Positions 25,640 to 34,745 of a stretch of DNA of 64,000 nt are shown here, piece after piece. Origin of the DNA: DASSQJ01 sp963772645. GTDB lineage: Bacteria; Actinomycetota; Actinomycetes; Actinomycetales; Dermatophilaceae. Both the position numbers and the translations under genes were made by a program. The DNA lies in the NCBI GenBank assembly GCA_963772645.1, contig CAVYYD010000004.1, forward strand, positions 115,841 through 179,840, in the 5' to 3' direction. Within the stretch, counting starts at the first letter, position 1; each line of letters opens with the position of its first letter. The notes under the pieces are model-generated. The model was not told the origin of the DNA. It saw only the letters and a list, made by a program, of their open reading frames with translations, and ran no database searches.

Positions 25640-26008
25640 TCAGACCTCCTGGCGGCCCGCGCGCAGCTCGTCGCGGATCTCGGTGAGCAGCACGACGTTC
25701 GCGTCAGGGGCGTCGTCCTCCACCTCCGGGGAGAACCGGGCCTTGGCCGCCTCGTACGGCTTGACGACGAAGAAGTAGACGACGAGGGCGACGACGAGGA
25801 AGGCGATGAGCGCGCTGAGGAAGGCGCCGACGGACACCCCGCCCGGCGCGTAGGAGGAGAAGTTCGGGGTGCCTCCCAGCTTTCCGACCACGTCGAGGAG
25901 CATGTCGGTGAACGCCTTGACGACGGTGGCGAAGGCGGCACCGATGACGAACGCGACGGCGAGCTCGACGAGGTTGCCGCGCATGATGAAGTTCTTGAAG
26001 CCCTGCAT
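25640..26008 (-). CDS. mscL: Large-conductance mechanosensitive channel MscL
   Basis: A 122-aa protein with the MscL opening MQGFKNFIMRGNLVELAVAFVIGAAFATVV, a second helix ALIAFLVVALVVYFFVVKPYE, and a C-terminal acidic bundle ending LLTEIRDELRAGR. It acts as a pentameric release valve in the plasma membrane during hypo-osmotic shock. ATG 26008 is set by the family's exact N-terminus; AAGGGG lies upstream. A TACGCT hexamer upstream in a short leader is a possible -10. Confidence 0.95.
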   Translation of the reverse strand: MQGFKNFIMRGNLVELAVAFVIGAAFATVVKAFTDMLLDVVGKLGGTPNFSSYAPGGVSVGAFLSALIAFLVVALVVYFFVVKPYEAAKARFSPEVEDDAPDANVVLLTEIRDELRAGRQEV

Positions 26009-26104
26009 TGGGGGACCCCTTCGTGGTGGACGGACGCGCACAGCGTAGGCCCGTTCGCGGCCGTCGGAGGTGCGGCCACGCCTCTTCGGGTTGGCGGCGG
26101 CGGC

Positions 26105-26770
26105 TCACGTGGACCCGGTCGCGACGAGGTTGACGACGACCGGCCCCTCGAGGCCACCGTGGCCTGCGAGAACGTGCTCGGCCTCGGCCGCGGGGAGGCC
26201 CAGCACGACGCCCCGCGCCGACGCCGGGCCCAGCCCCGGCACGGACTCCGCGACCGGCGGGTCGGTGGCGAGGACGACGGCGCTGCGGGCCAGCGCCGCA
26301 CCCCCGAGCGCAGGGAAGACGACGACCTCCTGCCCCGCCCGCACGACGTCGGCGGTGACCGGGTCGGCCAACGTCACGTGCAGGGCCACCCGCCCCGCGC
26401 CCAGCCCCTCGGCCGGCGTTCGCGGGACCAGCCGGGTGCGGGTCAGCGACTCACCGGGGGCCAGGCCGGAGGCCAGCCGGCGGCCCAGCGCGTCGGCGGG
26501 GTCCGTGAGCGCCCCGGGCTGGACGGCGTCCTCGGGCAGGCGAGTGGTGGTGACGTCCCGCGCGGTGAGCACCGTGCCGGCCGGGACGGCGGCGGCCGCC
26601 GTGACGACCTCGACCGACGGGGGAGGCGGTGGCCGCAGCTCGGTGACGAGCAGCCAGGCGGCCGCCGACGCGCACCCGCCGGCGAGCACCCGGCGCAGCA
26701 CCACCCGGCGCCAGCGGGCACGACGGCCCGGGCCGGTGACGGAGGGGAGCGGGCGCGGGAGCGAGGGCAC
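26105..26770 (-). CDS. SAF-domain (CpaB/RcpC-like) protein
   Basis: A 221-aa protein with a basic N-terminus, one membrane helix at about 27-43, then a SAF domain (VEVVTAAAAVPAGTVLTARDVTTTRLPEDAV, about 53-85) and a C-terminal part RVALHVTLADPVTADVVRAGQEVVVF. This is the layout of CpaB, the periplasmic Flp-pilus assembly protein, but no other pilus gene is nearby. TAGCGT ends 6 nt before GTG 26770, so it is probably leaderless. It likely faces the outside of the membrane; its partner is unknown. Confidence 0.75.
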   Translation of the reverse strand: MPSLPRPLPSVTGPGRRARWRRVVLRRVLAGGCASAAAWLLVTELRPPPPPSVEVVTAAAAVPAGTVLTARDVTTTRLPEDAVQPGALTDPADALGRRLASGLAPGESLTRTRLVPRTPAEGLGAGRVALHVTLADPVTADVVRAGQEVVVFPALGGAALARSAVVLATDPPVAESVPGLGPASARGVVLGLPAAEAEHVLAGHGGLEGPVVVNLVATGST

Positions 26771-26808
26771 GAGCCGACGCTATGGGCCGCCCGGCGCGGC
26801 CCGGAGGG

Positions 26809-27171
26809 TCAGCTCGAGACTGTGGAGGACGCCCCGGAGGCCGCGGCTCCTGTGGACGAGGAACCGGAGGACGCCGCGGCCGGGGACGAGCCGCCCGACG
26901 ACGAGCCCGACCCCTCGGAGGAGCCCGACGACCCGGACGAGCCATTGTCACCGGAGCCACCCGAGCCCCCCGAGCCCGACGGGACGGACGACCCGGAACG
27001 GGAGTCGGTCCGGTAGAAGCCGCCCCCCTTGAAGACGATGCCCACGGCGTTGAACACCTTGCGCAGGCGTCCCCCGCACTCGGGGCAGACGGTCAGGGCG
27101 TCGTCGCTGAACGACTGGACGGCCTCGAAACGGTGGTCGCACTCGGTACACGCGTAGGCGTACGTCGGCAC
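26809..27171 (-). CDS. FmdB-type zinc-ribbon protein with Gly/Ser-rich tail
   Basis: A 120-aa protein. The first 55 residues are an FmdB zinc ribbon (PTYAYACTECDHRFEAVQ, then CPECGGRLRKVFNAVGIVFKGGGFYRTD) with two Cys-x2-Cys pairs. The remaining 65 are almost pure Gly, Ser and Ala, low complexity and disordered. GTG 27171 follows AGGAGGACACC. The family is often described as a putative regulatory protein, without firm evidence. It is the first gene upstream of the SAF-domain gene, 38 bp away, so the pair may be co-transcribed. Confidence 0.85.
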   Translation of the reverse strand: MPTYAYACTECDHRFEAVQSFSDDALTVCPECGGRLRKVFNAVGIVFKGGGFYRTDSRSGSSVPSGSGGSGGSGDNGSSGSSGSSEGSGSSSGGSSPAAASSGSSSTGAAASGASSTVSS

Positions 27172-27311
27172 GGTGTCCTCCTGGGCGGTGGGGCGGTCAC
27201 CCGGGGTACCCGGGCGGGGTACCGCGCCACGGGGTGACGGCGTCGGCCTCAATGGTAAGCGAGAGAGCACCGGCCCTGTTCCCGTGGCTGCGTGGCCCGC
27301 GTCGCCGCCTC

Positions 27312-28865
27312 TCAGCCGTCGGACCACTCGGCGAGGCGGCCGCCGCGGCTCACCTGGAAGAGCCGCTTCTCCACCCGCTCGCGCACCCCCGCGGGGGTGA
27401 CGACGAGGAGCTGGTCGCGGTGGCGCAGCACGTCCTGGTCACGGGGCACGAACGACGCGCCGTCGCGCACGACCAGGGCGACCGCGGCGCCCGCCGGCAG
27501 CCGCAGCTCGAAGACCCGGACCCCGCCGATCCTCGAGTCGGGCCCGACGTCGATCTCGAGCAGCTCGGCGCCGAGGTCGTCCAGTGGAGTGGTGTCGACG
27601 GCCAGGTCGACCCGGTGGTGCGAGGCGTCGAGCCCGAGCCGCCGCGCCACCCACGGCAGGGTCGGCGCCTGGACCACGGTGAAGACGACGACGAGGACGA
27701 CGACGAGCTCGAACATCCACTCCACCCCGGGCGCGCCCGCGGTGACCGGCACCGTCGCGAGCACGACCGGCACGGCGCCGCGCAGGCCCGCCCAGGAGAG
27801 GAAGGCCTGGGTGCGCCACGGCATCCGGAAGGGGGTGCAGGCGACGACCACCGAGAGCGGACGCGCCACGAGGAGGAGGGCGGCGCCGACGACGAGGGCC
27901 GGGACCAGCTGGTCGCCGAACCCGCTCGGCGAGGCGAGCAGGCCGAGGAGCACGAACAGGCCGATCTGGGCGAGCCACCCCGTCGCGGTCGCGAAGCCGA
28001 CGACCGCCGGGCGGTGTGGCAGGCGTTGGTTGCCGAGGACGAGCGCGGCGAGGTAGCAGGCGATGAACCCCGAGGTGTGGGCCACGTCGGCGGCCCCGTA
28101 GGCGAGCACCGCGACCGCGAGCACGCCGATGGCGAACAGCGCGGAGGAGGCGGTGGCCACGACCCGCATCAGCCGGCCGCCGAGCCAGCCCACGGCCAGC
28201 CCGATCGCCGCGCCTCCGGCGAGCTCGAGGACAGCGGAGAGGAGGAGGTGCCACCAGGGAGCAGGGTGGGCGCCGGGTGCCAGGTTGGCCGCCAGCGCGG
28301 TGACGAGGAGGACGACCGGGGCGTCGTTGAACCCCGACTCGGCCTCGAGCATGCCCGAGACCCGCCGGGGCAGTGGGACCCGCCGCAGCACCGAGAACAC
28401 CGCCGCGGCGTCGGTCGAGGACAGGACCGCCCCGACGAGCAGGGCGACCTCCCACGACCACCCGAGGAGGAGGTGGGCGAGGGTTCCCACGACCCCGACG
28501 CTGACGACGACGCCGACGGTGGCCAGCACCGCGGCCGGCGCGACGGAGGAGCGGATCCCCGGCCACTGGGTCGTGACCCCGCCCTCGACGAGGATGAGGA
28601 CCAGCGCCGCGTACCCCAGGACCTGGGTCAGCTGCTCGGAGTCGTACCGGATGCCGAGCCCCGACTCGCCGAGGGCGAGCCCGATGCCCAGGTAGACCAG
28701 CAGTGAGGGCAGGCCCGAGCGCAGCGAGAGGCGGACGGCCGCGACGGCGACCACGAGGACGGCACTGCCGATGAGCAGCGCGACCGCGAGGTCGTCGAGG
28801 GTGAAGCCCCCGGGCGCGCCAGCGGCGCTCGCGGGGAGCGACCAGCTGGGCAGCACGGGGACCAT
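27312..28865 (-). CDS. Potassium/proton antiporter, CPA1 family with TrkA-C domain
   Basis: A 517-aa protein. About 12-13 helices (residues 20-400) carry CPA motifs such as SSTDAAAVFSVLR and ESGFNDAPVVLLV, where the paired Asp residues bind the ion. The C-terminal 110 residues (LLEIDVGPDSRIGGVRVFELRLPAGAAVALVVRDGASFVPRDQDVLRHRDQLLVV, in pieces) form a TrkA-C (RCK-C) domain, as in CvrA/NhaP2. Such domains in other Gram-positive bacteria bind c-di-AMP. It exports K+ in exchange for protons under osmotic or alkaline stress. The start ATG is preceded by CGAGG. Confidence 0.9.
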   Translation of the reverse strand: MVPVLPSWSLPASAAGAPGGFTLDDLAVALLIGSAVLVVAVAAVRLSLRSGLPSLLVYLGIGLALGESGLGIRYDSEQLTQVLGYAALVLILVEGGVTTQWPGIRSSVAPAAVLATVGVVVSVGVVGTLAHLLLGWSWEVALLVGAVLSSTDAAAVFSVLRRVPLPRRVSGMLEAESGFNDAPVVLLVTALAANLAPGAHPAPWWHLLLSAVLELAGGAAIGLAVGWLGGRLMRVVATASSALFAIGVLAVAVLAYGAADVAHTSGFIACYLAALVLGNQRLPHRPAVVGFATATGWLAQIGLFVLLGLLASPSGFGDQLVPALVVGAALLLVARPLSVVVACTPFRMPWRTQAFLSWAGLRGAVPVVLATVPVTAGAPGVEWMFELVVVLVVVFTVVQAPTLPWVARRLGLDASHHRVDLAVDTTPLDDLGAELLEIDVGPDSRIGGVRVFELRLPAGAAVALVVRDGASFVPRDQDVLRHRDQLLVVTPAGVRERVEKRLFQVSRGGRLAEWSDG

Positions 28866-28902
28866 CCTCGTGTCGTCGACGGTGGTGTCCTAGTCTCGCA
28901 GG

Positions 28903-31569
28903 GTGAGTCGAGCCGTCGTCGCCCGTCGCGTCCTCCTGGGCCTCGTCGCCGTCATCGTCGTCACCGCCGTGGTCCTCGGCGTCGTCGTGGTCTCGGCCGT
29001 GCGCAGCTCACTGCCGCGGCACTCCGGTGAGGCCACCCTTCCGGGCCTGTCCGCCGACGTCACCGTGATGCGCGACGGCAGCGGGGTCCCGCACATCTTC
29101 GGCGACAGCATCACCGACCTCGCCCGGGCCCAGGGCTACGTGCACGCGCAGGAGCGCTTCTTCGAGATGGACCTGCGCCGGCACATCACCGCCGGGCGCC
29201 TCGCCGAGCTCGTCGGTCCGGCGGGGCTCGACACCGACAAGGTCATCCGCACGATGGGGTGGCGCAAGGTCGCCGCGAAGGAGCTGCCCACCCTCGCCCC
29301 GCAGACCCGCCGGGTGCTCCAGGCCTACGCCGACGGCGTCAACACCTACCTGCGGGGCCGCTCACCGGGCCAGGTGTCGCTGGAGTACACCGTGCTCGGG
29401 CTCCAGCTGCCGCTCGGCGAGATCGAGGACTGGACGCCCCTGGACAGCCTCACCTGGCTCAAGGCGATGGCGTGGGACCTGCGCGGGGACTACTCCGACG
29501 AGCTGGCCCGGGCCCGGCTCTCGGGACGGCTCACCGACAAGCAGATCGACGAGATCTACCCGGCGTACGACAGCGACGTCCACCCGCCGATCCTCAGCAG
29601 CGACGAGTGGTCCCTCGACGGGAGCCCCTCCTCGGCGGTCCCGAACGCACTGACCACCTCGCCCCGGCCGGCCACCGCCGTCGACGCCCTCGCCGGTGCC
29701 GGGGCCGCCGGCATCCGGTCCGAGACGACCACCCCGGGGGCCGAGGCCGCCTACGCCGCCGTCCAGGCGGCGCTCCACGCGGTCCCTCAGCTGCTCGGTC
29801 GCGGCGAGGGCATCGGCTCCAACTCGTGGGTCGTCTCCGGCGCGCACACGACGACGGGGAAGCCGCTGCTCGCCAACGACCCCCACCTCGGAGTGAGCCA
29901 GCCGGGGATCTGGATCCAGAACAGCCTCACCTGCCGCACGCCGTCGACCTCGTGCCCGCTCGACGTCAGCGGCTTCTCGTTCGCCGGGGTCCCGGGCGTC
30001 ATCATCGGCCACAACGCGCACATCGCCTGGGGGTTCACCAACCTCAACCCGGACGTCACCGACTTCTACCTCGAGCGGGTCATCGGCAACACCTACCTGC
30101 GCGACGGCGAGTGGACGCCCGTGGAGCAGCACGCCGAGACGATCAAGGTCGCCGGCGGCGCGGACCAGACGATCACGGTGCGCAGCACCGGCCACGGCCC
30201 GATCCTCTCCGACGTCATCCCCGCCGTGAGCGACGCCGGGTCCCGCGCCCCCACCCAGCAGAAGGGCGACGAGTCGGCCGACTACGCGGTCTCCCTCGCG
30301 TGGACCGGCCTGCTCCCGGGGCGCACCGCCGACGCCATCCTCCAGCTCGACCTCGCGACCGACTTCGCAGCGTTCCGGGCGGCGGCCCGGTCCTTCGCGG
30401 TGCCCGCCCAGAACCTCGTCTACGCCGACACCCAGGGCCATATCGGCTACCAGGCGCCCGGCCAGATCCCGGTGCGCCGGCCCGCCATCCCGCGCACCCC
30501 GCCCGGCTACTGGCCGGCCCCCGGCTGGGACTCGGACTACGACTGGAAGGGCTTCGTCGACGTCAAGGACCTCCCGTGGACCCTCGACCCCGCCGACGGG
30601 GTCATCGTCACGGCGAACCAGCAGGTCACCGCCGGGCGGTCGCCGTTCCTGACCTCGGAGTGGGCCGCCGGCTACCGCTCGACCCGGATCCTCCAACGCA
30701 TTCAGGCCCTCGACCGGGTCAGCCCCCGGGACATGGCCGCGATCCAGATGGACGACAAGGACCTCTTCGCCGATGCCCTCGTGCCGGCGCTGCTCGGGGT
30801 CCCGCTGCGCGCGCCCGACTCAGAGACCGAGCAGCAGGACCTGCTGGACTTCACCGAGGAGGCGCGGGGGCTGCTCCGGGGCTGGGACCGCACGACCCCG
30901 GCCGACGGCTCGGACTCGGCGGCGGCCGCCGCGTACTTCGACGCCGTGTGGAGCAACCTGCTCGAGCTGCTGTTCGACGACGAGCTGCCGGCGGACATGA
31001 AGGCCGACGGCGGGGCCAGGTGGCGGGCGGCCGTCCAGAACCTCCTCGCCGACCCCAAGAGCGCCTGGTGGGACGACAAGCTGACGCCCAACGTCACCGA
31101 GGGCAAGGACGAGATCCTGCGCCAGGCCCTCGTCCAGGCGCGACTGGAGCTGACCCGCGAGCTCGGCAAGGACCCGAGCCAGTGGCAGTGGGGCAAGCTG
31201 CACCGGCTGACCCTGGAGCACAAGGTCCTGGGCGGCGAGGACGTGCCGGGAGTCGTCCGCTGGCTGTTCAACCAGGGGCCGTACGAGATGCCCGGTGGCT
31301 CGGCCATCGTCAACGCCAACGCGTGGAACGCCAGCGAGGGCTACGACGTCACCGCCGGACCCTCGATGCGGATGGTCGTCGACCTCTCCGACCTCGACGC
31401 CTCGACCTGGATCAACCAGACGGGGGTCAGCGGCCACGCCACCGACCAGTACTACGTCGACCAGACCGAGGACTGGGTGGCGGGGCGTCAGCGGCCGTGG
31501 CTGTTCACCGAGAGCGCCGTGCGGGCCACCGGCCCCGACGTCATGACCCTGCGCCCCGAGACCGGCTGA
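28903..31569 (+). CDS. Penicillin acylase family protein (Ntn hydrolase)
   Basis: An 888-aa precursor. A single N-terminal hydrophobic helix (about 8-31) anchors or exports it. The small (alpha) chain begins VTVMRDGSGVPHIFGDS with AQGYVHAQERFFEMD. Maturation should occur before Ser306 in GIGSNSWVVSG, the N-terminal nucleophile, followed by GKPLLANDPHL and the oxyanion region AHIAWGFTN. These enzymes cleave amides outside the cytoplasm, including beta-lactam side chains or acyl-homoserine lactones; the natural substrate is unknown. TAGTCT ends 6 nt before the GTG, so it is probably leaderless. Its 3' end overlaps the convergent cyclo-ligase gene by 29 bp. Confidence 0.92.
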   Translation: MSRAVVARRVLLGLVAVIVVTAVVLGVVVVSAVRSSLPRHSGEATLPGLSADVTVMRDGSGVPHIFGDSITDLARAQGYVHAQERFFEMDLRRHITAGRLAELVGPAGLDTDKVIRTMGWRKVAAKELPTLAPQTRRVLQAYADGVNTYLRGRSPGQVSLEYTVLGLQLPLGEIEDWTPLDSLTWLKAMAWDLRGDYSDELARARLSGRLTDKQIDEIYPAYDSDVHPPILSSDEWSLDGSPSSAVPNALTTSPRPATAVDALAGAGAAGIRSETTTPGAEAAYAAVQAALHAVPQLLGRGEGIGSNSWVVSGAHTTTGKPLLANDPHLGVSQPGIWIQNSLTCRTPSTSCPLDVSGFSFAGVPGVIIGHNAHIAWGFTNLNPDVTDFYLERVIGNTYLRDGEWTPVEQHAETIKVAGGADQTITVRSTGHGPILSDVIPAVSDAGSRAPTQQKGDESADYAVSLAWTGLLPGRTADAILQLDLATDFAAFRAAARSFAVPAQNLVYADTQGHIGYQAPGQIPVRRPAIPRTPPGYWPAPGWDSDYDWKGFVDVKDLPWTLDPADGVIVTANQQVTAGRSPFLTSEWAAGYRSTRILQRIQALDRVSPRDMAAIQMDDKDLFADALVPALLGVPLRAPDSETEQQDLLDFTEEARGLLRGWDRTTPADGSDSAAAAAYFDAVWSNLLELLFDDELPADMKADGGARWRAAVQNLLADPKSAWWDDKLTPNVTEGKDEILRQALVQARLELTRELGKDPSQWQWGKLHRLTLEHKVLGGEDVPGVVRWLFNQGPYEMPGGSAIVNANAWNASEGYDVTAGPSMRMVVDLSDLDASTWINQTGVSGHATDQYYVDQTEDWVAGRQRPWLFTESAVRATGPDVMTLRPETG

Positions 31570-32125
31570 ACCGGTGCACCCCCTCGGCGGTGAGCACGCC
31601 GTCGACCGGGGCGTCGTGCGCCTCGCGGGGGAGCGGGTCCTCGGCGTCGCCGAGCAGCTCACCGGGGTGGAGGACGACGAGGACCGGGGTGTCCGGCCGG
31701 CGCCGGGGAAGCGCACGGTCGTAACAGCCGCCGCCCTGCCCCATCCGGGTGCCCCGGGCGTCGACGGACAGCCCCGGCGCGAGGACGAGGTCGGCCGTCG
31801 ACGGCGCGTCGCGCCCGAGCGGCCGGGCGAGCGGGTCCCCGGCGTCGTGCCAGTCGAGGTCGAGGTCGGGCTCGGTGATCGGCAGGAGGACGCGGATGCC
31901 GTGGGCGGCGAGGGCGGCGTTCATCGGTCCGGTCGGCGGCTCACCCGGGACCGAGGCGTAGGAGAGGACGACGGACCCGGACCCGAGCCCGGTCTCCTCG
32001 AGGAGGGCCACCACGGCCGTGGCCAGCGCCTCCGCGTCGGCGACCGGGTCACGGTGGCCCACCCGCTCCCGTCGGGCTGCGCGCAGGGCGCGGCGTCGCT
32101 CCACCTTGGCCGGGTTCCGGGTCAC
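31541..32125 (-). CDS. 5-formyltetrahydrofolate cyclo-ligase
   Basis: A 194-aa cytosolic enzyme that turns 5-formyl-THF into 5,10-methenyl-THF using ATP. The basic N-terminus (KVERRRALRAARRER) and the ATP-binding RMGQGGGCYDRAL near 127 (usual form G-M-G-G-G-Y-Y-D-R) are clear, as is PVDGVLTAEGV near the end. TACGAT ends 6 nt before GTG 32125, so it is probably leaderless. It is divergent from the UDP-glucose pyrophosphorylase gene, only 23 bp apart, an arrangement common in actinobacteria. Confidence 0.92.
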   Translation of the reverse strand: MTRNPAKVERRRALRAARRERVGHRDPVADAEALATAVVALLEETGLGSGSVVLSYASVPGEPPTGPMNAALAAHGIRVLLPITEPDLDLDWHDAGDPLARPLGRDAPSTADLVLAPGLSVDARGTRMGQGGGCYDRALPRRRPDTPVLVVLHPGELLGDAEDPLPREAHDAPVDGVLTAEGVHRFSRSRGAGS

Positions 32126-32148
32126 CCCGGCATCGTAGGGTGGGCGCC
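32126..32148. promoter_or_regulatory. Overlapping divergent leaderless promoters
   Basis: The 23 bp between the two start codons hold TAGGGT (plus, 32136-32141, 7 nt before ATG 32149) and TACGAT (minus, 32137-32132, 6 nt before GTG 32125). The hexamers share two base pairs, so the promoters should compete for polymerase, and each mRNA would begin at or next to its start codon. Confidence 0.6.
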
Positions 32149-33525
32149 ATGACGACCGAGGACGCCGCCACGTCGGCGATGCGCGCGGCCGGGGTCGGCG
32201 ACGCCGCCGTCCGGGTGTTCTCCGGTTTCCTCGAGCAGCTGCGGAACGAGGTGACCGGCACCGTCCCCGAGTCCAGCATCACCCCGCTGACCGACGCGCC
32301 CCGGCTCGACGCGGCACAGGTCGACGACGAGGCGGTCCGAGAGGCGCTGGCCGGCACCGTCATCCTCAAGCTCAACGGTGGCCTCGGCACGAGCATGGGC
32401 GTCCAGGGGCCGAAGAGCGCCCTCGAGGTCCGCGACGGCCGTACCTTCCTCGACGTCATCGCCGAGCAGGTCATCGCCCTGCGCGCGCGGTACGGCACCT
32501 CCACCCCGCTGGTCCTCCTCGACTCCTTCCGGACCCGCGAGCAGTCCCTCGAGATCCTCGCGCGCCACCCCGGCCTGACCGTGGCCGACCTCCCGCTCGA
32601 CCTCCTGCAGAGCAAGGAGCCGAAGCTGCGGGCCGACACCCTCGAGCCGGTCGAGTGGCCCGAGGACCCCGAGCTCGAGTGGTGCCCGCCGGGCCACGGT
32701 GACGTCTACGTCACCCTGTGGTCCACCGGGCTGCTGCACCGGCTGCGGGACCTCGGCTACCGGTACCTCTTCCTGTCCAACTCCGACAACCTCGGGGCGA
32801 CGTGCGACGGCACCGTCCCGGCGTGGATGGCCGAGCACGACGTCCCCTACCTCGCCGAGGTGTGCCGGCGCACCACCAACGACCGCAAGGGCGGTCACCT
32901 CGTCGTGCGCCGGTCCGACGGGCGCCTCGTCCTGCGCGACAGTGCGATGGTCGAGCCGGGCGACGAGGACGCCTTCCAGGACATCGAGCGCCACCCGTAC
33001 TTCAACACCAACAACCTCTGGGTCGGCATCGACGCCCTGGCCCGGCGGCTGGACGAGCGTGAGGGCGTGCTCGGCCTGCCGATCATCGTCAACCGCAAGA
33101 CCGTCGACCCGACCCGACCGGACTCAACCCCGGTCATCCAGCTCGAGTCGGCGATGGGGGCCGCCATCGAGCTCTTCGACGGCGCGCGCGCCGTCGAGGT
33201 GGACCGCAGGCGCTTCCGGCCGGTCAAGACGACGAACGAGCTCCTGCTCGCGCGCAGCGACGTCTACCGGATCACCCCGGACGGCGAGGTCGAGTCGACG
33301 ACGGGGGGCCGCGAGCCGTTCGTCGACCTGTCCCCGGCCTACCGCACGATGGCGCCGTTCGAGGAGCGCTTCCCCCGGGGGGTCCCCTCGCTGCGGGAGT
33401 GCACGAGCCTGCGGGTCGAGGGCGACACGACCTTCGGCGCCGGGGTCGTCTGCGTCGGCGACGTACGGGTCGGGCCCGGCACGAGGAGCATCCCGGACGG
33501 GGCGCGGCTCGAGGGCGACCTGTGA
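32149..33525 (+). CDS. UTP-glucose-1-phosphate uridylyltransferase, eukaryotic-like UDPGP family
   Basis: A 458-aa enzyme making UDP-glucose for cell-envelope glycans. TVILKLNGGLGTSMG near 75 is the nucleotide-binding signature of the UDPGP family (unlike bacterial GalU, which has G-x-G-T-R). Other blocks are PKSALEVRDGRTFLD, FLSNSDNLGAT and YFNTNNLWVGI. The C-terminus forms a left-handed helix-like end (VEGDTTFGAGVVCVGDVRVGPG in pieces). It is the first gene of the moeA-moaC-mog-GNAT-sepX run, and its stop overlaps the moeA ATG (TGATG). Confidence 0.92.
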   Translation: MTTEDAATSAMRAAGVGDAAVRVFSGFLEQLRNEVTGTVPESSITPLTDAPRLDAAQVDDEAVREALAGTVILKLNGGLGTSMGVQGPKSALEVRDGRTFLDVIAEQVIALRARYGTSTPLVLLDSFRTREQSLEILARHPGLTVADLPLDLLQSKEPKLRADTLEPVEWPEDPELEWCPPGHGDVYVTLWSTGLLHRLRDLGYRYLFLSNSDNLGATCDGTVPAWMAEHDVPYLAEVCRRTTNDRKGGHLVVRRSDGRLVLRDSAMVEPGDEDAFQDIERHPYFNTNNLWVGIDALARRLDEREGVLGLPIIVNRKTVDPTRPDSTPVIQLESAMGAAIELFDGARAVEVDRRRFRPVKTTNELLLARSDVYRITPDGEVESTTGGREPFVDLSPAYRTMAPFEERFPRGVPSLRECTSLRVEGDTTFGAGVVCVGDVRVGPGTRSIPDGARLEGDL

Positions 33526-34745
33526 TGCGCAGCGTCGAGGAGCACCGGGCGGCGGTCCTCGCGCTGGTCGGGCGGCTGCCCGCCGAGACGGTGCCGGTCG
33601 GGTCGGCCCTCGGGCGCGTCCTGGCCGAGGACGTCGTCGCGGCGGTCGACCTGCCCGGCTTCGACAACTCGGCGATGGACGGCTATGCCGTGCGCGCCGA
33701 CGAGCTCGCCGGAGCAGCTGAGGGCTCGCCGGTGCGGATGCCGGTCGACGGCGACATCGCGGCCGGCGACATCGCCCGGCACGTCCTGGCCGAGGGCAGG
33801 ACGATGCGGATCATGACCGGCGCGCCGATGCCGCGGGGTGCCGACGCCGTCGTCCCGGTCGAGCACACCGACGGCGGTGAGCACGAGGTCGAGCTGCGGC
33901 TCGCTCCCGAGCCCGGGCGTCACGTCCGGCGGCGGGGGGAGGACGTGCGGGCCGGCGACCTCGTGCTGCGGGCCGGGGCCCGGCTCGGCCCCGGCCACGT
34001 CGGCCTCGTCGCCGCGGGCAACGTCGCCTTGGTCGTGGTGCGGCGCCGGCCGCGGGTGGCCGTCGTCTCCACCGGCGACGAGCTGGTGCCCCCGGGCTCG
34101 ACGCTCGAGCACGGCCAGATCGTCGACTCGAACAACGTCATGCTCCGCGCGCTCGTCGAGGCCGCCGGGGCGGAGGTGGCCAGCGCCCCGCACCTCGCCG
34201 ACGACGCCGACGCGGTGCGCGCCTTCCTCTCCCGGCCCGAGGGCGATCCGGACCTGGTGATCACGAGCGGGGGGGTCTCGATGGGCGCCTACGACACGGT
34301 CAAGGAGGTCCTGGCCGCCGACGGCGGGGTCGAGTTCGTCAAGGTCGCGATGCGGCCCGGGATGCCGCAGGGCTGCGGGGTCCTCGGGGCCGGGCGGGTC
34401 CCGGTTGTCACCCTGCCGGGGAACCCGGTGAGCTCGTTCGTCTCCTTCCACGTCTTCGTCCTCCCCGCGCTGCGGGCGATGGTCGGGCTCGAGCCGTTCG
34501 ACGACGGGTCGTTCGAGGCTGTCGCCGGGACGTCGTGGCCCACGGTCGCCGGACGCGCGGAGATGGCCCGCGTCGTCGTCGAGGACGGCGTCGCGCGGCC
34601 CTCCGGCGGCCAGGGCTCCCACATGCTCGGTGCCCTCGCCGAGGCGACCGCCCTCGCCGTCGTGCCACCGGAGGCCCACGGCGTCAACGAGGGCGACCGG
34701 CTGCGGTGCATCCCGCTCCTCGGCCGCGACCGGGCCCGTGGCTGA
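33525..34745 (+). CDS. moeA: MoeA/gephyrin-like molybdopterin molybdenumtransferase (possible Glp)
   Basis: A 406-aa protein with the full MoeA domain order: PGFDNSAMDGYAV near 45, domain II, the MogA-like domain III (VVSTGDELVPPGS, SGGVSMGAYDTVKEV, PGNPVSSFVSFHVF), and domain IV at the end. MoeA inserts molybdenum into adenylylated molybdopterin. However, in Corynebacterium a MoeA paralogue called Glp, encoded near a UDPGP gene, a GNAT gene and the sepX/glpR gene, acts as an FtsZ-binding division protein. The gene order here is the same, so a division role is possible; moaC and mog next door still fit cofactor synthesis. Confidence 0.88.
   Translation: MRSVEEHRAAVLALVGRLPAETVPVGSALGRVLAEDVVAAVDLPGFDNSAMDGYAVRADELAGAAEGSPVRMPVDGDIAAGDIARHVLAEGRTMRIMTGAPMPRGADAVVPVEHTDGGEHEVELRLAPEPGRHVRRRGEDVRAGDLVLRAGARLGPGHVGLVAAGNVALVVVRRRPRVAVVSTGDELVPPGSTLEHGQIVDSNNVMLRALVEAAGAEVASAPHLADDADAVRAFLSRPEGDPDLVITSGGVSMGAYDTVKEVLAADGGVEFVKVAMRPGMPQGCGVLGAGRVPVVTLPGNPVSSFVSFHVFVLPALRAMVGLEPFDDGSFEAVAGTSWPTVAGRAEMARVVVEDGVARPSGGQGSHMLGALAEATALAVVPPEAHGVNEGDRLRCIPLLGRDRARG

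Noticed and set aside
26105..27171. Flp/Tad pilus locus based on the CpaB-like protein
   Set aside because: No prepilin, ATPase or TadB/C genes are present nearby, so only a SAF-domain protein is claimed.
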